A stretch of 64,000 nt of DNA. Origin: Draconibacterium orientale. GTDB lineage: Bacteria > Bacteroidota > Bacteroidia > Bacteroidales > Prolixibacteraceae. The DNA lies in the NCBI RefSeq assembly GCF_000626635.1, contig NZ_CP007451.1:3047501-3111500 (forward strand), given 5' to 3'. The notes beneath the pieces are model-generated. The model was not told where the DNA came from. It was given only the letters and a program-made list of their open reading frames with translations, and ran no database searches. Of this stretch, positions 1 through 8,482 are shown piece by piece. A program made the position numbers and the translations under genes. Position 1 is the first letter of the stretch. Each line of letters opens with the position of its first letter.

Positions 1-124
1 AGTTTGGATTTGTAAAGGTATGGTATACGGAAATCGCGACCTTTCACCTAACGTTGGACAAAAGTCTGGACGTCCGGGTGGAAACAGAGGTGGTGGTGCA
101 AACCGTAACCGTCGTAGAAAATAG
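1..124 (+). CDS. rpsC: 30S ribosomal protein S3, 3' end only
   Basis: The last 40 codons of S3 are visible; the start lies outside the window. The tail reads VWICKGMVYGNRDLSPN and then a Gly/Arg/Asn-rich basic end, which is the usual end of bacteroidotal S3. S3 binds 16S rRNA at the mRNA entry channel. It is followed 28 bases later by rplP, as in the canonical S10 operon order rpsC-rplP-rpmC-rpsQ, and this order is the main support for such a short fragment. Confidence 0.9.
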   Translation, partial: VWICKGMVYGNRDLSPNVGQKSGRPGGNRGGGANRNRRRK

Positions 125-152
125 TGGTTTAACACTCACAATCTAAAAAAGG

Positions 153-575
153 ATGTTACAGCCAAGAAAAGTAAAATTTAGAAGAGTACAGAAGGGTCGA
201 ATGAAAGGTAACGCTCAACGCGGAAACCAATTAGCATTCGGTTCATTTGGAATAAAGTCGTTGGAAGAATCGTGGCTTACCGGTAGGCAGATTGAAGCTG
301 CCAGGGTTGCGGTAACACGTTATATGCAACGTCGAGGACAAATTTGGATACGCGTATTCCCCGATAAACCGATTACCAAAAAGCCAGCCGAAGTAAGGAT
401 GGGTAAAGGTAAAGGTGCTCCTGAAGGATTTGTTGCTCCGATAGCTCCGGGTCGTATTATTATTGAAGCAGAAGGCGTTCCTATGGAAACAGCAAAAGAA
501 GCTTTAAGACTTGCCGCTCAGAAACTACCGGTAAAAACAAAGTTTATGGTTAGACGTGATTATGTTGAAGAATAA
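153..575 (+). CDS. rplP: 50S ribosomal protein L16
   Basis: A 140-residue protein of full family length (about 136-144). It starts [11 protein letters not shown] and carries the L16 landmarks [16 protein letters not shown], the segment [17 protein letters not shown] and the [14 protein letters not shown] loop that reaches toward the peptidyl-transferase region. L16 helps position tRNA between the A and P sites of the 50S subunit. It sits between rpsC and rpmC in the S10 operon. Confidence 0.98.
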   Translation: MLQPRKVKFRRVQKGRMKGNAQRGNQLAFGSFGIKSLEESWLTGRQIEAARVAVTRYMQRRGQIWIRVFPDKPITKKPAEVRMGKGKGAPEGFVAPIAPGRIIIEAEGVPMETAKEALRLAAQKLPVKTKFMVRRDYVEE

Positions 576-588
576 AATTAGGTGAATC

Positions 589-792
589 ATGAAAGTAAGT
601 GAAATCAAAGAAATGGCGAGCAACGAAATCGTTGAACGTCTGCAGATTGAAAAAGAAAATCTTGTTCGCCTAAGATTGAATCATGCCGTGTCGCCGCTTG
701 AAAATCCTAACAAGTTAAAGGAAACGAAAGCAACGATCGCACGTTTGAATACAATTCTTCGCGAAAGAGAATTAAACGAAAATCAGAAGTAA
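589..792 (+). CDS. rpmC: 50S ribosomal protein L29
   Basis: A 67-residue, mostly helical protein with the typical start MKVSEIKEM and the family pattern [20 protein letters not shown] followed by [13 protein letters not shown]29 lies at the polypeptide exit tunnel, next to the docking site for trigger factor and SRP. It is 13 bases downstream of rplP and 7 bases before rpsQ, so it is cotranscribed with both. Confidence 0.97.
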   Translation: MKVSEIKEMASNEIVERLQIEKENLVRLRLNHAVSPLENPNKLKETKATIARLNTILRERELNENQK

Positions 793-799
793 TTCAACG

Positions 800-1063
800 A
801 TGGAAAATAAAGTAAGAAATCTCAGAAAAGAGAGAATCGGGGTCGTTGTTAGTGATAAAATGGATAAATCGATTGTGGTTGCCGAGAAACGTAAAGAGAA
901 GCACCCAATCTATGGTAAGTTCGTTAACAAAACTACCAAATTCCATGCGCACGATGAGAAAAATGAATGCAACGTTGGCGATACAGTAAGGATTATGGAA
1001 ACTCGTCCTTTAAGTAAAACCAAATGTTGGAGAGTAGTTGAAATAATTGAAAGAGCTAAGTAA
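800..1063 (+). CDS. rpsQ: 30S ribosomal protein S17
   Basis: An 87-residue OB-fold protein. The S17 signature is plain: [19 protein letters not shown], then a basic loop with KHPIYGKFV, and [21 protein letters not shown]17 is a primary 16S rRNA binder needed for assembly of the 30S body. Only two bases separate it from rplN, which implies translational coupling. Confidence 0.98.
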   Translation: MENKVRNLRKERIGVVVSDKMDKSIVVAEKRKEKHPIYGKFVNKTTKFHAHDEKNECNVGDTVRIMETRPLSKTKCWRVVEIIERAK

Positions 1064-1065
1064 TC

Positions 1066-1431
1066 ATGATACAACAAGAATCAAGATGTTCGGTAGCCGA
1101 TAACAGTGGAGCAAAAGAAGTTTTAGTGATCCGTGTATTAGGCGGAACACGTAAACGATATGCTACATTGGGCGACACTGTAGTGGTTACTGTAAAAAGT
1201 GCACTTGCCGGTGGCGAGATGAAAAAAGGTACTGTATCACGCGCTATTGTTGTTCGTACGAAAAAAGAAAACCGTCGTCAGGACGGTTCTTATATTCGTT
1301 TCGACGATAACGCAGTAGTACTTCTCAACAACGCCGGAGAAATGCGTGGAACACGTATTTTCGGGCCTGTAGCACGTGAATTACGCGAGAAGAATATGAA
1401 AATTATCTCACTCGCACCAGAAGTATTGTAA
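1066..1431 (+). CDS. rplN: 50S ribosomal protein L14
   Basis: A 121-residue protein matching L14 throughout: [19 protein letters not shown] at the N-terminus, the beta-barrel core with [20 protein letters not shown], and the ending [13 protein letters not shown] followed by [11 protein letters not shown]14 contacts 16S rRNA to form an intersubunit bridge. It opens the spc portion of the cluster, 17 bases before rplX. Confidence 0.98.
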   Translation: MIQQESRCSVADNSGAKEVLVIRVLGGTRKRYATLGDTVVVTVKSALAGGEMKKGTVSRAIVVRTKKENRRQDGSYIRFDDNAVVLLNNAGEMRGTRIFGPVARELREKNMKIISLAPEVL

Positions 1432-1448
1432 TAAGAAAAGAGCTCAAA

Positions 1449-1772
1449 ATGCAGAAAAAGTTACACATAAAAAAAGGTGACACTGTGGTTGTGATCGCTG
1501 GAAACAGTAAAGGCCAAAAAGGGCGTGTACTGGAAGTGATCAGAAAAACCGACAGAGCAATAGTTGAAGGTGTTAACATGATGAAAAAGCATACCAAACC
1601 TAACGCGGAAGCGCCACAGGGAGGTATCATTGAACGAGAAGCACCGGTGCATATTTCTAACCTTATGTTGGTTGATCCTAAAACAGGTGAAGCTACACGT
1701 GTAGGAAAGAAATTGAATGATGATGGTAAATTAGTTCGTATTTCGAAAAAAACAGGAGAGGAGATTAAGTAA
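1449..1772 (+). CDS. rplX: 50S ribosomal protein L24
   Basis: A 107-residue protein with the KOW motif near the N-terminus ([20 protein letters not shown]), followed by [20 protein letters not shown] and [18 protein letters not shown] segments of L24. L24 starts 50S assembly and lies near the exit tunnel. Its TAA stop overlaps the rplE ATG by one base (TAATG), a sign of coupled translation. Confidence 0.97.
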   Translation: MQKKLHIKKGDTVVVIAGNSKGQKGRVLEVIRKTDRAIVEGVNMMKKHTKPNAEAPQGGIIEREAPVHISNLMLVDPKTGEATRVGKKLNDDGKLVRISKKTGEEIK

Positions 1773-2329
1773 TGGCTTACGTACCAACTCTTAAGAAGAA
1801 ATATCAGGAAGAAATAATCCCTGCTTTAAAGAAAGAGTATGATTACTCTTCTGTAATGCAGGTTCCGAAATTAGAAAAGATCATCCTTAACCAGGGTGTT
1901 GGAGCAGCAATCGCCGACAAAAAACTGATCGACGTAGCCCAAACCGAAATGACAATGATCGCCGGCCAGAAAGCCGTACAAACTTTGTCAAAAAAGGATA
2001 TCTCTAATTTCAAATTGAGAAAGAAAATGCCAATTGGCGTGCGCGTTACATTGCGTCGCGACCAAATGTATGAATTCTTGGATCGTTTAATTGCTGTGGC
2101 ACTGCCACGTATTCGCGACTTTAAAGGTATCGAAAGCAAAATGGACGGCCGTGGAAACTACACTCTTGGCGTTCCGGAACAAATTATTTTCCCCGAGATC
2201 GTACTTGATAAAGTAAGTAAGATCAACGGAATGAATATTACCTTTGTCACTTCTGCAAAAACCGACGAAGAAGGTTTTGCTTTGTTGAAAGAATTAGGTT
2301 TACCATTTAAAAACGTTAAAAAGAACTAG
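1772..2329 (+). CDS. rplE: 50S ribosomal protein L5
   Basis: A 185-residue protein, standard for L5. Diagnostic segments are [16 protein letters not shown], the [18 protein letters not shown] block, [18 protein letters not shown] and [18 protein letters not shown]5 binds 5S rRNA and contacts P-site tRNA. The start codon overlaps the rplX stop and rpsN follows after two bases. Confidence 0.98.
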   Translation: MAYVPTLKKKYQEEIIPALKKEYDYSSVMQVPKLEKIILNQGVGAAIADKKLIDVAQTEMTMIAGQKAVQTLSKKDISNFKLRKKMPIGVRVTLRRDQMYEFLDRLIAVALPRIRDFKGIESKMDGRGNYTLGVPEQIIFPEIVLDKVSKINGMNITFVTSAKTDEEGFALLKELGLPFKNVKKN

Positions 2330-2331
2330 TA

Positions 2332-2601
2332 ATGGCTAAAGAATCAATGAAGGCACGCGAAGTAAAACGTGCAAAATTAGTTGAGAAATACGCCGAAAAA
2401 CGTGCCCGACTGAAAGCAGAAGGCGACTGGGAAGGTTTGCAAAAACTTCCTAAAAACTCCGCCAAAGTACGTTTACACAACCGTTGTAAACTTAGCGGAC
2501 GTCCGAAAGGATATATGCGCCAATTCGGTATCAGCAGGATTGATTTTAGGGAAATGGCATCAAATGGCTTGATTCCCGGAGTTAAAAAGGCAAGTTGGTA
2601 A
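2332..2601 (+). CDS. rpsN: 30S ribosomal protein S14, zinc-free type
   Basis: An 89-residue S14 of the long form. It contains [20 protein letters not shown] and the conserved end with [19 protein letters not shown] and [13 protein letters not shown]. The four-cysteine zinc site of the short form is absent, so this is the C-minus type. S14 acts in the 30S head. It lies between rplE and rpsH as expected. Confidence 0.97.
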   Translation: MAKESMKAREVKRAKLVEKYAEKRARLKAEGDWEGLQKLPKNSAKVRLHNRCKLSGRPKGYMRQFGISRIDFREMASNGLIPGVKKASW

Positions 2602-2622
2602 TCGTTAAAAGAAACTTGAAAA

Positions 2623-3030
2623 ATGAGTAAAGTAACAGATCCAATAGCAGATTATCTGACAAGGGTAAGAAATGCAATTATGGCGAAAAACCGTGTAGTT
2701 GACATTCCTGCTTCAAATATTAAAAAAGAGATGACTAAACTTTTGAAAGAAAAAGGTTACATCTTAAACTACAAATTTGAAGAAGGTGTTGGCGTTCAGG
2801 GTAACATTAAAATTGCGTTGAAATACAATCCAGAAACAAAAGTATCTGCAATAAAAGCGTTAGAACGCATTAGTAAACCAGGTCTGCGTCAGTACTGCGA
2901 CACAAACAGTATTCCACGTGTACTAAATGGTTTAGGCATAGCAATAATCTCTACCTCAAAAGGTGTAATTACCGATAAAGAAGCTCGCGAGCTTAAAGTA
3001 GGTGGAGAAGTTTTATGTTACGTGTATTAA
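2623..3030 (+). CDS. rpsH: 30S ribosomal protein S8
   Basis: A 135-residue protein with the S8 start [18 protein letters not shown] and the conserved C-terminal motif [15 protein letters not shown] followed by [10 protein letters not shown]8 binds helix 21 of 16S rRNA. In E. coli it also represses the spc operon by binding near rplE; whether that happens here is not visible. It is 15 bases upstream of rplF. Confidence 0.98.
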   Translation: MSKVTDPIADYLTRVRNAIMAKNRVVDIPASNIKKEMTKLLKEKGYILNYKFEEGVGVQGNIKIALKYNPETKVSAIKALERISKPGLRQYCDTNSIPRVLNGLGIAIISTSKGVITDKEARELKVGGEVLCYVY

Positions 3031-3045
3031 TAGGGAGGAACAGTC

Positions 3046-3600
3046 ATGTCAAGAATAGGAAAATTACCCATTTCAATACCAGCAGGAGTAGAAGTAAAAG
3101 TTAACGAGAATATCGTTAGCGTAAAAGGTCCTCTGGGTGAATTGACTCAGCAAGTTGATCCGCTTATCGAAGTAGCTGTTGAAGATGCAACTATCGAGGT
3201 AAAAAGAAACGGCGAATCAAAACGCGAAAAGTCAATGCACGGACTGTACCGCTCTTTGATCAATAACATGGTGGAAGGCGTATCGAAAGGATACGAAATT
3301 AAGTTAGAGTTAGTAGGTGTAGGTTACCGTGCAGAAGTTCTGCCAGATAACGTACTTGACCTTGTATTAGGTTTTGCTCACCATACTTACCTGCAACTTC
3401 CAGCAGAAGTTAAAGTAGAGGCATTATCTGATAAACGTAGCACTCCGTCAGTGACCCTTAAAAGTCACGACAAACAATTAATCGGACAAGTAGCTGCCAA
3501 AATCAGATCATTCCGCAAACCTGAACCTTACAAAGGAAAAGGTATTAAGTTTGCAGGCGAAGTATTGAGGCGTAAAGCTGGTAAAGCAGCCGGTAAATAA
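3046..3600 (+). CDS. rplF: 50S ribosomal protein L6
   Basis: A 184-residue protein made of the two duplicated L6 domains. The start is MSRIGKLPISIPAGVEV, the middle has NMVEGVSKGYEIKLELVGVG, and the C-terminus has the invariant RKPEPYKGKGIKF and EVLRRKAGKAAGK. L6 lies near the sarcin-ricin loop at the factor-binding site. A GGGAGG-like sequence (AGGGAGGAACAG) precedes the start, which is unusual in this phylum. Confidence 0.98.
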   Translation: MSRIGKLPISIPAGVEVKVNENIVSVKGPLGELTQQVDPLIEVAVEDATIEVKRNGESKREKSMHGLYRSLINNMVEGVSKGYEIKLELVGVGYRAEVLPDNVLDLVLGFAHHTYLQLPAEVKVEALSDKRSTPSVTLKSHDKQLIGQVAAKIRSFRKPEPYKGKGIKFAGEVLRRKAGKAAGK

Positions 3601-3621
3601 TTTTTAAAAAGATTAATTATT

Positions 3622-3978
3622 ATGGCATTAACAAAAGTTCAAAGGCGAGCAAGAATAAAAAGTCGCGTACGCACAGTTGTTTCCGGCACAGCAGAACGTC
3701 CTAGATTAAGCGTTTACAGAAGTAACAAGCAAATCTACGTTCAGGTTATCGACGACCTGCAAGGAACAACTTTATTAGCAGTTTCATCATCAGATAAAGG
3801 TATTGCTGACGCCAGCGGTACAAAAACTGAAAAAGCTGCAATGGTTGGTAAAGCAGTTGCCGAAAAAGCACTTGCAGCCGGAATTACTGAAGTTGTATTC
3901 GACAGAGGTGGTAACTTATACCACGGTAGAGTAAAACAATTAGCTGACGCTGCCCGCGAAGGTGGCCTTAAATTCTAA
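3622..3978 (+). CDS. rplR: 50S ribosomal protein L18
   Basis: A 118-residue L18 with a basic N-terminus ([20 protein letters not shown]), the motif [17 protein letters not shown] and the C-terminal [19 protein letters not shown] plus ARE.GLKF ending. L18 carries 5S rRNA into the central protuberance together with L5. It ends six bases before rpsE. Confidence 0.98.
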   Translation: MALTKVQRRARIKSRVRTVVSGTAERPRLSVYRSNKQIYVQVIDDLQGTTLLAVSSSDKGIADASGTKTEKAAMVGKAVAEKALAAGITEVVFDRGGNLYHGRVKQLADAAREGGLKF

Positions 3979-3984
3979 TACATT

Positions 3985-4500
3985 ATGGCGAAAGTAAGTA
4001 ATAAAGTAAAAACAAGCGACCTGGAATTAAAAGACAGGTTGGTAGCCATTAACCGTGTAACCAAAGTAACAAAAGGTGGACGTACGTTCAGTTTCTCTGC
4101 CATTGTTATTGTGGGCGACGAAAAAGGAATAGTAGGCTGGGGACTTGGTAAAGCAAGCGAAGTAACTACTGCAATTGCTAAAGGTGTTGACGCAGCTAAA
4201 AAGAACCTGGTAAAAATTCCGGTAATTAACGGAACTATACCACACGAACAAACCGCTAAATTCGGCGGTGCAAACATCCTGTTAAAACCTGCTTCGTCGG
4301 GTACCGGTCTTAAGGCTGGGGGTGCGATGCGTGCTGTACTGGAAAGTGCCGGTATTCACGACGTTTTGGCTAAGTCAAAAGGATCATCAAACCCACACAA
4401 CCTGGTAAAAGCTACAATGACAGCTTTGACCGAGTTAAGGGATGCTTATACAGTAGCAGAACACAGAGGTGTTTCAGTTGAAAAAGTTTTTAAAGGATAA
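3985..4500 (+). CDS. rpsE: 30S ribosomal protein S5
   Basis: A 171-residue S5 with the double-stranded RNA-binding N-terminal domain ([19 protein letters not shown], then [17 protein letters not shown]) and the C-terminal domain containing [20 protein letters not shown] and [14 protein letters not shown]5 helps form the mRNA entry channel and affects accuracy. It lies directly upstream of rpmD in the spc order. Confidence 0.98.
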   Translation: MAKVSNKVKTSDLELKDRLVAINRVTKVTKGGRTFSFSAIVIVGDEKGIVGWGLGKASEVTTAIAKGVDAAKKNLVKIPVINGTIPHEQTAKFGGANILLKPASSGTGLKAGGAMRAVLESAGIHDVLAKSKGSSNPHNLVKATMTALTELRDAYTVAEHRGVSVEKVFKG

Positions 4501-4507
4501 CACAGTT

Positions 4508-4690
4508 ATGGCACAATTAAAAATAACACAAGTAAAAAGTGGTATCGGTTCAACAAAACGCCAAAAAGCAACTTTGGAATCGTTAGGTTTGAAAAAACTG
4601 AACCAAACTGTTGTTCACGAAGCTACTCCTCAAATTGTTGGCATGGTTAACAAATTGAGACATTTACTGAGTATTGAAGAAGTTAAGTAA
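4508..4690 (+). CDS. rpmD: 50S ribosomal protein L30
   Basis: A 60-residue protein starting MAQLKITQVKSGIG and containing KRQKATLESLGLKKLNQTV, which is typical of bacterial L30. I chose the ATG at 4508: an upstream in-frame ATG would run back inside rpsE and add 13 residues not seen in the family. After rpmD the otherwise tight operon opens into an 89-base gap that contains an inverted-repeat leader element before rplO. Confidence 0.96.
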   Translation: MAQLKITQVKSGIGSTKRQKATLESLGLKKLNQTVVHEATPQIVGMVNKLRHLLSIEEVK

Positions 4691-4710
4691 TATTTCAAAC
4701 TATTGAAATT

Positions 4711-4782
4711 ATGAAACGGGTCTCGAGCACTCGAGACCCGTTCCATCTTATTCAATTGAATATAAAAATATTTAATAAGATG
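4711..4782 (+). promoter_or_regulatory. Leader element before rplO: long stem plus start-codon hairpin
   Basis: Seen: the element opens ATGAAACGGG, then forms a perfect 13-bp inverted repeat (4715-4727 with 4730-4742; outer arms AACGGG/CCCGTT) with a 2-base centre. It is followed by a second hairpin, CATCTTATT (4744-4752) with AATAAGATG (4774-4782); the last three bases are the rplO start codon. The same two-hairpin plan precedes the glycosyltransferase at 45537 and fumC at 57074. Inferred: a cis-acting RNA that hides the rplO start. The upstream ATG is in frame with rplO but is unlikely to be its start. Confidence 0.65.
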
Positions 4783-5226
4783 AATTTAAGTAACTTACAA
4801 CCTGCAGAAGGATCGACTAAAACTACAAAACGAATTGGTCGTGGTCAGGGCTCGGGCCGTGGCGGTACATCAACTCGTGGTCACAAGGGTCAAAAGTCGC
4901 GTTCAGGTTACTCAAGAAAAATTGGTTTCGAAGGTGGTCAAATGCCTTTGCAACGTGTAGTTCCAAAAATGGGATTTAAAAACATCAATCGTGTTGAATA
5001 CAAAGCAATCAACCTTGATGTACTTGAGAACCTCGCAACTAAAAAGAACCTGACTGTAATTGACAAAGAATCCTTGGTTAACGCAGGCATCGCGTCGAAA
5101 AACGACAAGATCAAAATTCTTGGCGGAGGTACTTTAACTAAAAAATTAGAAGTTAAAGCCGCTGCATTTTCAAAAAGCGCGAAAGAAGCAATAGAAAAAT
5201 TAGAAGGAACAACCGAAATAGCTTAA
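4780..5226 (+). CDS. rplO: 50S ribosomal protein L15
   Basis: A 148-residue L15 starting MNLSNLQPAEGSTKTTKR, with the Gly/Arg-rich RGQGSGRGGTSTRGHKGQ stretch and GFEGGQMPLQRVVPKMGF. I chose the ATG at 4780 because family members begin MNLS-L-P; the ATG at 4711 lies in a structured leader and would add 23 foreign residues. L15 is a late 50S assembly protein. The start codon lies in the 3' arm of a 9-bp hairpin, so its initiation may be regulated separately from its neighbours. Confidence 0.97.
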   Translation: MNLSNLQPAEGSTKTTKRIGRGQGSGRGGTSTRGHKGQKSRSGYSRKIGFEGGQMPLQRVVPKMGFKNINRVEYKAINLDVLENLATKKNLTVIDKESLVNAGIASKNDKIKILGGGTLTKKLEVKAAAFSKSAKEAIEKLEGTTEIA

Positions 5227-5232
5227 ACCGCA

Positions 5233-6564
5233 ATGAAACGATTTATTGAGACCCTAAAGAATATTTATAAGATTGAAGATCTAAGATTCAGAATTGGAAC
5301 AACACTGTTTTTCCTGTTAATTTACAGGTTAGGATCGTTTGTTTCGCTTCCGGGTATTGATCCGGCACAGTTACAAAACCTGCAAAGTCAGACTTCTGAT
5401 GGATTGCTGGGATTGATTAACATGTTTTCGGGTGGTGCATTTGCACAGGCTTCTGTCTTTGCTTTAGGAATCATGCCGTATATTTCTGCCTCAATTGTTA
5501 TCCAGTTAATGGGTATCGCAGTTCCCTATTTCCAGAGGTTGCAGAAAGAGGGAGAGTCAGGAAGAAGGAAAATAAATCAGATTACACGTTATTTAACCGT
5601 GTTAATTCTGATTCCGCAGGCATCGGCATATCTCACCAATTTACACATGCAGTTACCCGATTCGGCTTTTGCAATGCAAGGAATATGGTTTAACGCCCCT
5701 TCCATTGTGATTTTAACAGCCGGGTCGATGTTTGTGTTATGGTTAGGAGAACGTATTACTGATAAAGGAATCGGTAATGGTATCTCGCTAATCATTATGA
5801 TTGGTATTATTGCCCGTTTACCAATGGCCGTGGTTCAGGAATTTGGATCGCGAATCAATGGTGGAGGTTTAGTAATGTTCCTGGTAGAGTTTGTTATCCT
5901 GTTTATCGTATTTATGGCATCTATTGCCTTGGTGCAGGGAACCCGTAGGATTCCGGTACAATATGCGAAACGAATTGTTGGTAACAAACAATATGGCGGA
6001 GTACGTCAGTACATCCCTCTGAAAGTTAATGCCGCAGGTGTAATGCCTATCATTTTTGCGCAGGCAATTATGATGGTGCCTATTACAATTGTTGGTGTTG
6101 CAAATTCTGAAAATCTGCGTGGTGTGGCGGCTGCCTTATCAAACATCACAGGTTTTTGGTATAATTTAACACAATTTTTATTAGTGGTAGCTTTTACGTA
6201 TTTTTACACCGCTATTACTATTAACCCAACCCAAATGGCAGAAGATATGAAGAAAAACGGTGGTTTTATTCCCGGGGTTAAACCTGGAAAGAAAACGGTA
6301 GATTTTCTTGATACGGTTATGTCGCGTATAACATTGCCAGGTTCTATTTTCTTAGGATTGGTAACTATTATGCCAGCCTTTGCCATGATGATGGGAATCA
6401 GCCAGTCGTTTGCCCTGTTTTACGGTGGTACATCGCTGCTAATTCTTGTTGGTGTTGTGTTAGATACCTTACAGCAGATTGAAAGTCACCTGTTGATGCG
6501 CCATTACGACGGTTTGATGCAATCAGGCCGGATTAAAGGTCGTCCGGGACTCGGAGGAATGTAA
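5233..6564 (+). CDS. secY: Preprotein translocase subunit SecY
   Basis: A 443-residue, ten-span membrane protein that forms the protein-conducting channel of the Sec translocon. Landmarks include LIYRLGSFVSLPGIDP near the first span, a plug-region segment GLINMFSGGAFAQASVFALG, LGERITDKGIGNGISLIIM and the cytoplasmic RRIPVQYAKRIVG loop that docks SecA or the ribosome. It follows rplO by six bases. Downstream, only 61 bases separate it from infA, so the map gene commonly present here in related genomes is missing. Confidence 0.98.
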   Translation: MKRFIETLKNIYKIEDLRFRIGTTLFFLLIYRLGSFVSLPGIDPAQLQNLQSQTSDGLLGLINMFSGGAFAQASVFALGIMPYISASIVIQLMGIAVPYFQRLQKEGESGRRKINQITRYLTVLILIPQASAYLTNLHMQLPDSAFAMQGIWFNAPSIVILTAGSMFVLWLGERITDKGIGNGISLIIMIGIIARLPMAVVQEFGSRINGGGLVMFLVEFVILFIVFMASIALVQGTRRIPVQYAKRIVGNKQYGGVRQYIPLKVNAAGVMPIIFAQAIMMVPITIVGVANSENLRGVAAALSNITGFWYNLTQFLLVVAFTYFYTAITINPTQMAEDMKKNGGFIPGVKPGKKTVDFLDTVMSRITLPGSIFLGLVTIMPAFAMMMGISQSFALFYGGTSLLILVGVVLDTLQQIESHLLMRHYDGLMQSGRIKGRPGLGGM

Positions 6565-6625
6565 GACAAATTGTAAAAGAGATATTTAGTATAAACTTAT
6601 TCAAAAAAAATTAAAAGAGAATTTT

Positions 6626-6847
6626 ATGGCAAAACAACCTTCCATAGAACAAGATGGAACAATTATAGAAGCATTATCAAACGCAATGTTTAGGGTTGAA
6701 CTGGAAAATGGTCATGTAATAACAGGGCACATTTCAGGAAAGATGAGAATGCATTATATTAAAATTTTGCCAGGGGATAAAGTTAAAGTCGAAATGTCTC
6801 CTTACGATTTAACTAAAGGTAGAATTACGTTTAGGTACAAAAACTAA
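6626..6847 (+). CDS. infA: Translation initiation factor IF-1
   Basis: A 73-residue S1/OB-fold protein: [40 protein letters not shown] and [13 protein letters not shown] are all standard IF-1 segments. IF-1 occupies the 30S A site during initiation. The spacing to secY is 61 bases and to rpmJ 67 bases, wider than elsewhere in the operon; the second gap holds a leader-like element. Confidence 0.98.
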   Translation: MAKQPSIEQDGTIIEALSNAMFRVELENGHVITGHISGKMRMHYIKILPGDKVKVEMSPYDLTKGRITFRYKN

Positions 6848-6856
6848 AGATTGTAT

Positions 6857-6914
6857 ATGAAACGAGTCCCGACAAACGTCGGACATCGATACAAAAAATT
6901 AAAAAATAATTAAG
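6857..6914 (+). promoter_or_regulatory. Leader-like element before rpmJ (weaker family member)
   Basis: Seen: the gap opens ATGAAACGAG, the same word that opens the three stronger leader elements of this window, then has a hairpin GTCCCGAC-AAAC-GTCGGAC with one bulged C (6866-6884), then an A/T-rich stretch to the rpmJ ATG. It also reads as an 18-codon upstream ORF that stops one base before the rpmJ ATG. The start-codon hairpin of the other copies is not convincing here (only CATC with GATG). Inferred: a diverged relative. Confidence 0.35.
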
Positions 6915-7031
6915 ATGAAAACTCGTGTTTCAGTTAAAAAACGTAGCGAAGACTGCAAAATTATACGCAGAAAAGGACGTTTGTATGTGATTAATAAAAA
7001 GAACCCTAAGTTTAAACAACGTCAGGGTTAA
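6915..7031 (+). CDS. rpmJ: 50S ribosomal protein L36, zinc-free type
   Basis: A 38-residue protein, [15 protein letters not shown] followed by [20 protein letters not shown] and RQG, the usual length and ending of L36. Only one cysteine remains, and the CxxC...C...H zinc site of the other L36 type is absent, so this is the C-minus form. It lies between infA and rpsM exactly as in the canonical operon. Confidence 0.95.
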   Translation: MKTRVSVKKRSEDCKIIRRKGRLYVINKKNPKFKQRQG

Positions 7032-7056
7032 TTAATCTTTTAAAAAGAAGAATTTT

Positions 7057-7434
7057 ATGGCACGTATAGTAGGTGTTGATATTCCAAGTAATAAAAGAGG
7101 TGAGGTTGCACTTACCTATATTTATGGTATTGGCCGCAGCAGAGCCATCACAATCCTTGAAAAAGCAGGTGTAGATAGTAACCTGAAAGTACAGGATTGG
7201 AATGACGAAGATTTAGCAGCTGTACGTGAAGTTATCGGTGATAACTTCAAGGTAGAGGGTGAGCTAAGATCTGAAGTTCAGATGAACATTAAGCGTTTAA
7301 TGGATATTGGTTGTTACCGTGGTATCCGTCACCGTATCGGTTTGCCGGTTCGCGGACAGAGCACAAAAAACAACGCACGTACCCGTAAAGGAAAACGTAA
7401 AACTGTTGCTAACAAAAAAATGGCCACTAAATAA
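7057..7434 (+). CDS. rpsM: 30S ribosomal protein S13
   Basis: A 125-residue S13 with [20 protein letters not shown], the [15 protein letters not shown] helix-two-turn-helix region, [20 protein letters not shown] and a basic tail. S13 contacts tRNA and forms intersubunit bridges from the 30S head. It starts the alpha operon section rpsM-rpsK-rpsD-rpoA-rplQ, which here is continuous with the spc section. Confidence 0.98.
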   Translation: MARIVGVDIPSNKRGEVALTYIYGIGRSRAITILEKAGVDSNLKVQDWNDEDLAAVREVIGDNFKVEGELRSEVQMNIKRLMDIGCYRGIRHRIGLPVRGQSTKNNARTRKGKRKTVANKKMATK

Positions 7435-7446
7435 GGAATTTGAGTT

Positions 7447-7836
7447 ATGGCAAAAAAAACAGGATCAAGTAGAAAGAGAACTGTGGTTGTTGAAGCCAAT
7501 GGTATGGCTCATATCCACTCGTCTTTCAACAATATTATTGTTACGCTGACAAACATGAACGGAGAGGTGATCTCTTGGTCGTCGGCTGGGAAAAAAGGAT
7601 TCCGTGGTTCGAAAAAGAATACTCCTTATGCTGCGCAGGTAGCTTCAGAAGAGTGTGCTAAAACTGCTTATGACCTTGGACTACGTAAAGTTAAGGTATA
7701 TGTTAAAGGACCTGGTAACGGTCGTGAATCAGCAATCAGAGCTATGGCTACCATTGGTATCCAGGTTACTGAAATTATTGATGTAACACCGCTTCCGCAC
7801 AACGGTTGCAGGCCTCCTAAAAGACGTAGAGTTTAA
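7447..7836 (+). CDS. rpsK: 30S ribosomal protein S11
   Basis: A 129-residue S11 with [56 protein letters not shown] and the invariant end [17 protein letters not shown]11 lines the mRNA path at the platform of the 30S subunit. It is 12 bases downstream of rpsM. Confidence 0.98.
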   Translation: MAKKTGSSRKRTVVVEANGMAHIHSSFNNIIVTLTNMNGEVISWSSAGKKGFRGSKKNTPYAAQVASEECAKTAYDLGLRKVKVYVKGPGNGRESAIRAMATIGIQVTEIIDVTPLPHNGCRPPKRRRV

Positions 7837-7854
7837 TTTTAAAACGAAAAGGAA

Positions 7855-8463
7855 ATGGCAAGATATAGAGGACCAAAATCTAAAATCGCTCGTAAATTCG
7901 GAGAACCTATCTTCGGACCGGATAAAGTTTTCGAACACAAAAACTACCCTCCGGGGATGCACGGTTTAGCGTCGAAAAGAAGAAAAGTTTCGGAATACGG
8001 GCAACAGTTAAAAGAGAAACAAAAGGCAAAATATACTTACGGTGTATTAGAAAGACAATTCCGCACACTTTTCAAAAAAGCGCAAGCTTCTAAAGGTGTT
8101 ACCGGTGAGGTTCTTCTTCAGTTGTTAGAGTCTCGTCTCGACAACGTAGTATTCCGTTTGGGTATTGCTAAAACACGCGCTGCGGCACGTCAGTTTGTAT
8201 CACACAAACATATTACGGTTAACGGAAAATTAGTAAATATTCCATCGTACACGGTTAAGTCTGGCGACGTTATTGGTGTTCGCGAGAAATCAAAATCGCT
8301 GGAAGAAATTACAGGCTCATTGCAATCGCGCAGAAGCTCACAGTACGAATGGTTGGAATGGGACGGCGCTCAAATGGCCGGAAAATTTCTGAACCGTCCG
8401 GAACGTGAAGAAATTCCAGAAAACATCAAAGAGCAACTAATCGTAGAGTTGTATTCAAAATAA
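7855..8463 (+). CDS. rpsD: 30S ribosomal protein S4
   Basis: A 202-residue S4. The start [18 protein letters not shown], the [20 protein letters not shown] start of the S4 RNA-binding domain and the [19 protein letters not shown] segment identify it. S4 is a primary 16S binder and, in E. coli, the repressor of the alpha operon. The zinc-binding cysteines of some S4 proteins are not present near the N-terminus. Confidence 0.98.
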   Translation: MARYRGPKSKIARKFGEPIFGPDKVFEHKNYPPGMHGLASKRRKVSEYGQQLKEKQKAKYTYGVLERQFRTLFKKAQASKGVTGEVLLQLLESRLDNVVFRLGIAKTRAAARQFVSHKHITVNGKLVNIPSYTVKSGDVIGVREKSKSLEEITGSLQSRRSSQYEWLEWDGAQMAGKFLNRPEREEIPENIKEQLIVELYSK

Positions 8464-8482
8464 TAAAATTACTTAGAATATT

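Noticed and set aside
4711..4779. N-terminal extension of L15 from the ATG at 4711
   Set aside because: The 23 extra residues match no L15 and come from a structured leader; family members begin at MNLS. The ATG at 4780 is preferred.
5233..5250. ATGAAACG at the secY start as another leader element
   Set aside because: It is the true secY start codon followed by coding sequence (MKRFIETLK), with no stem or second hairpin after it.
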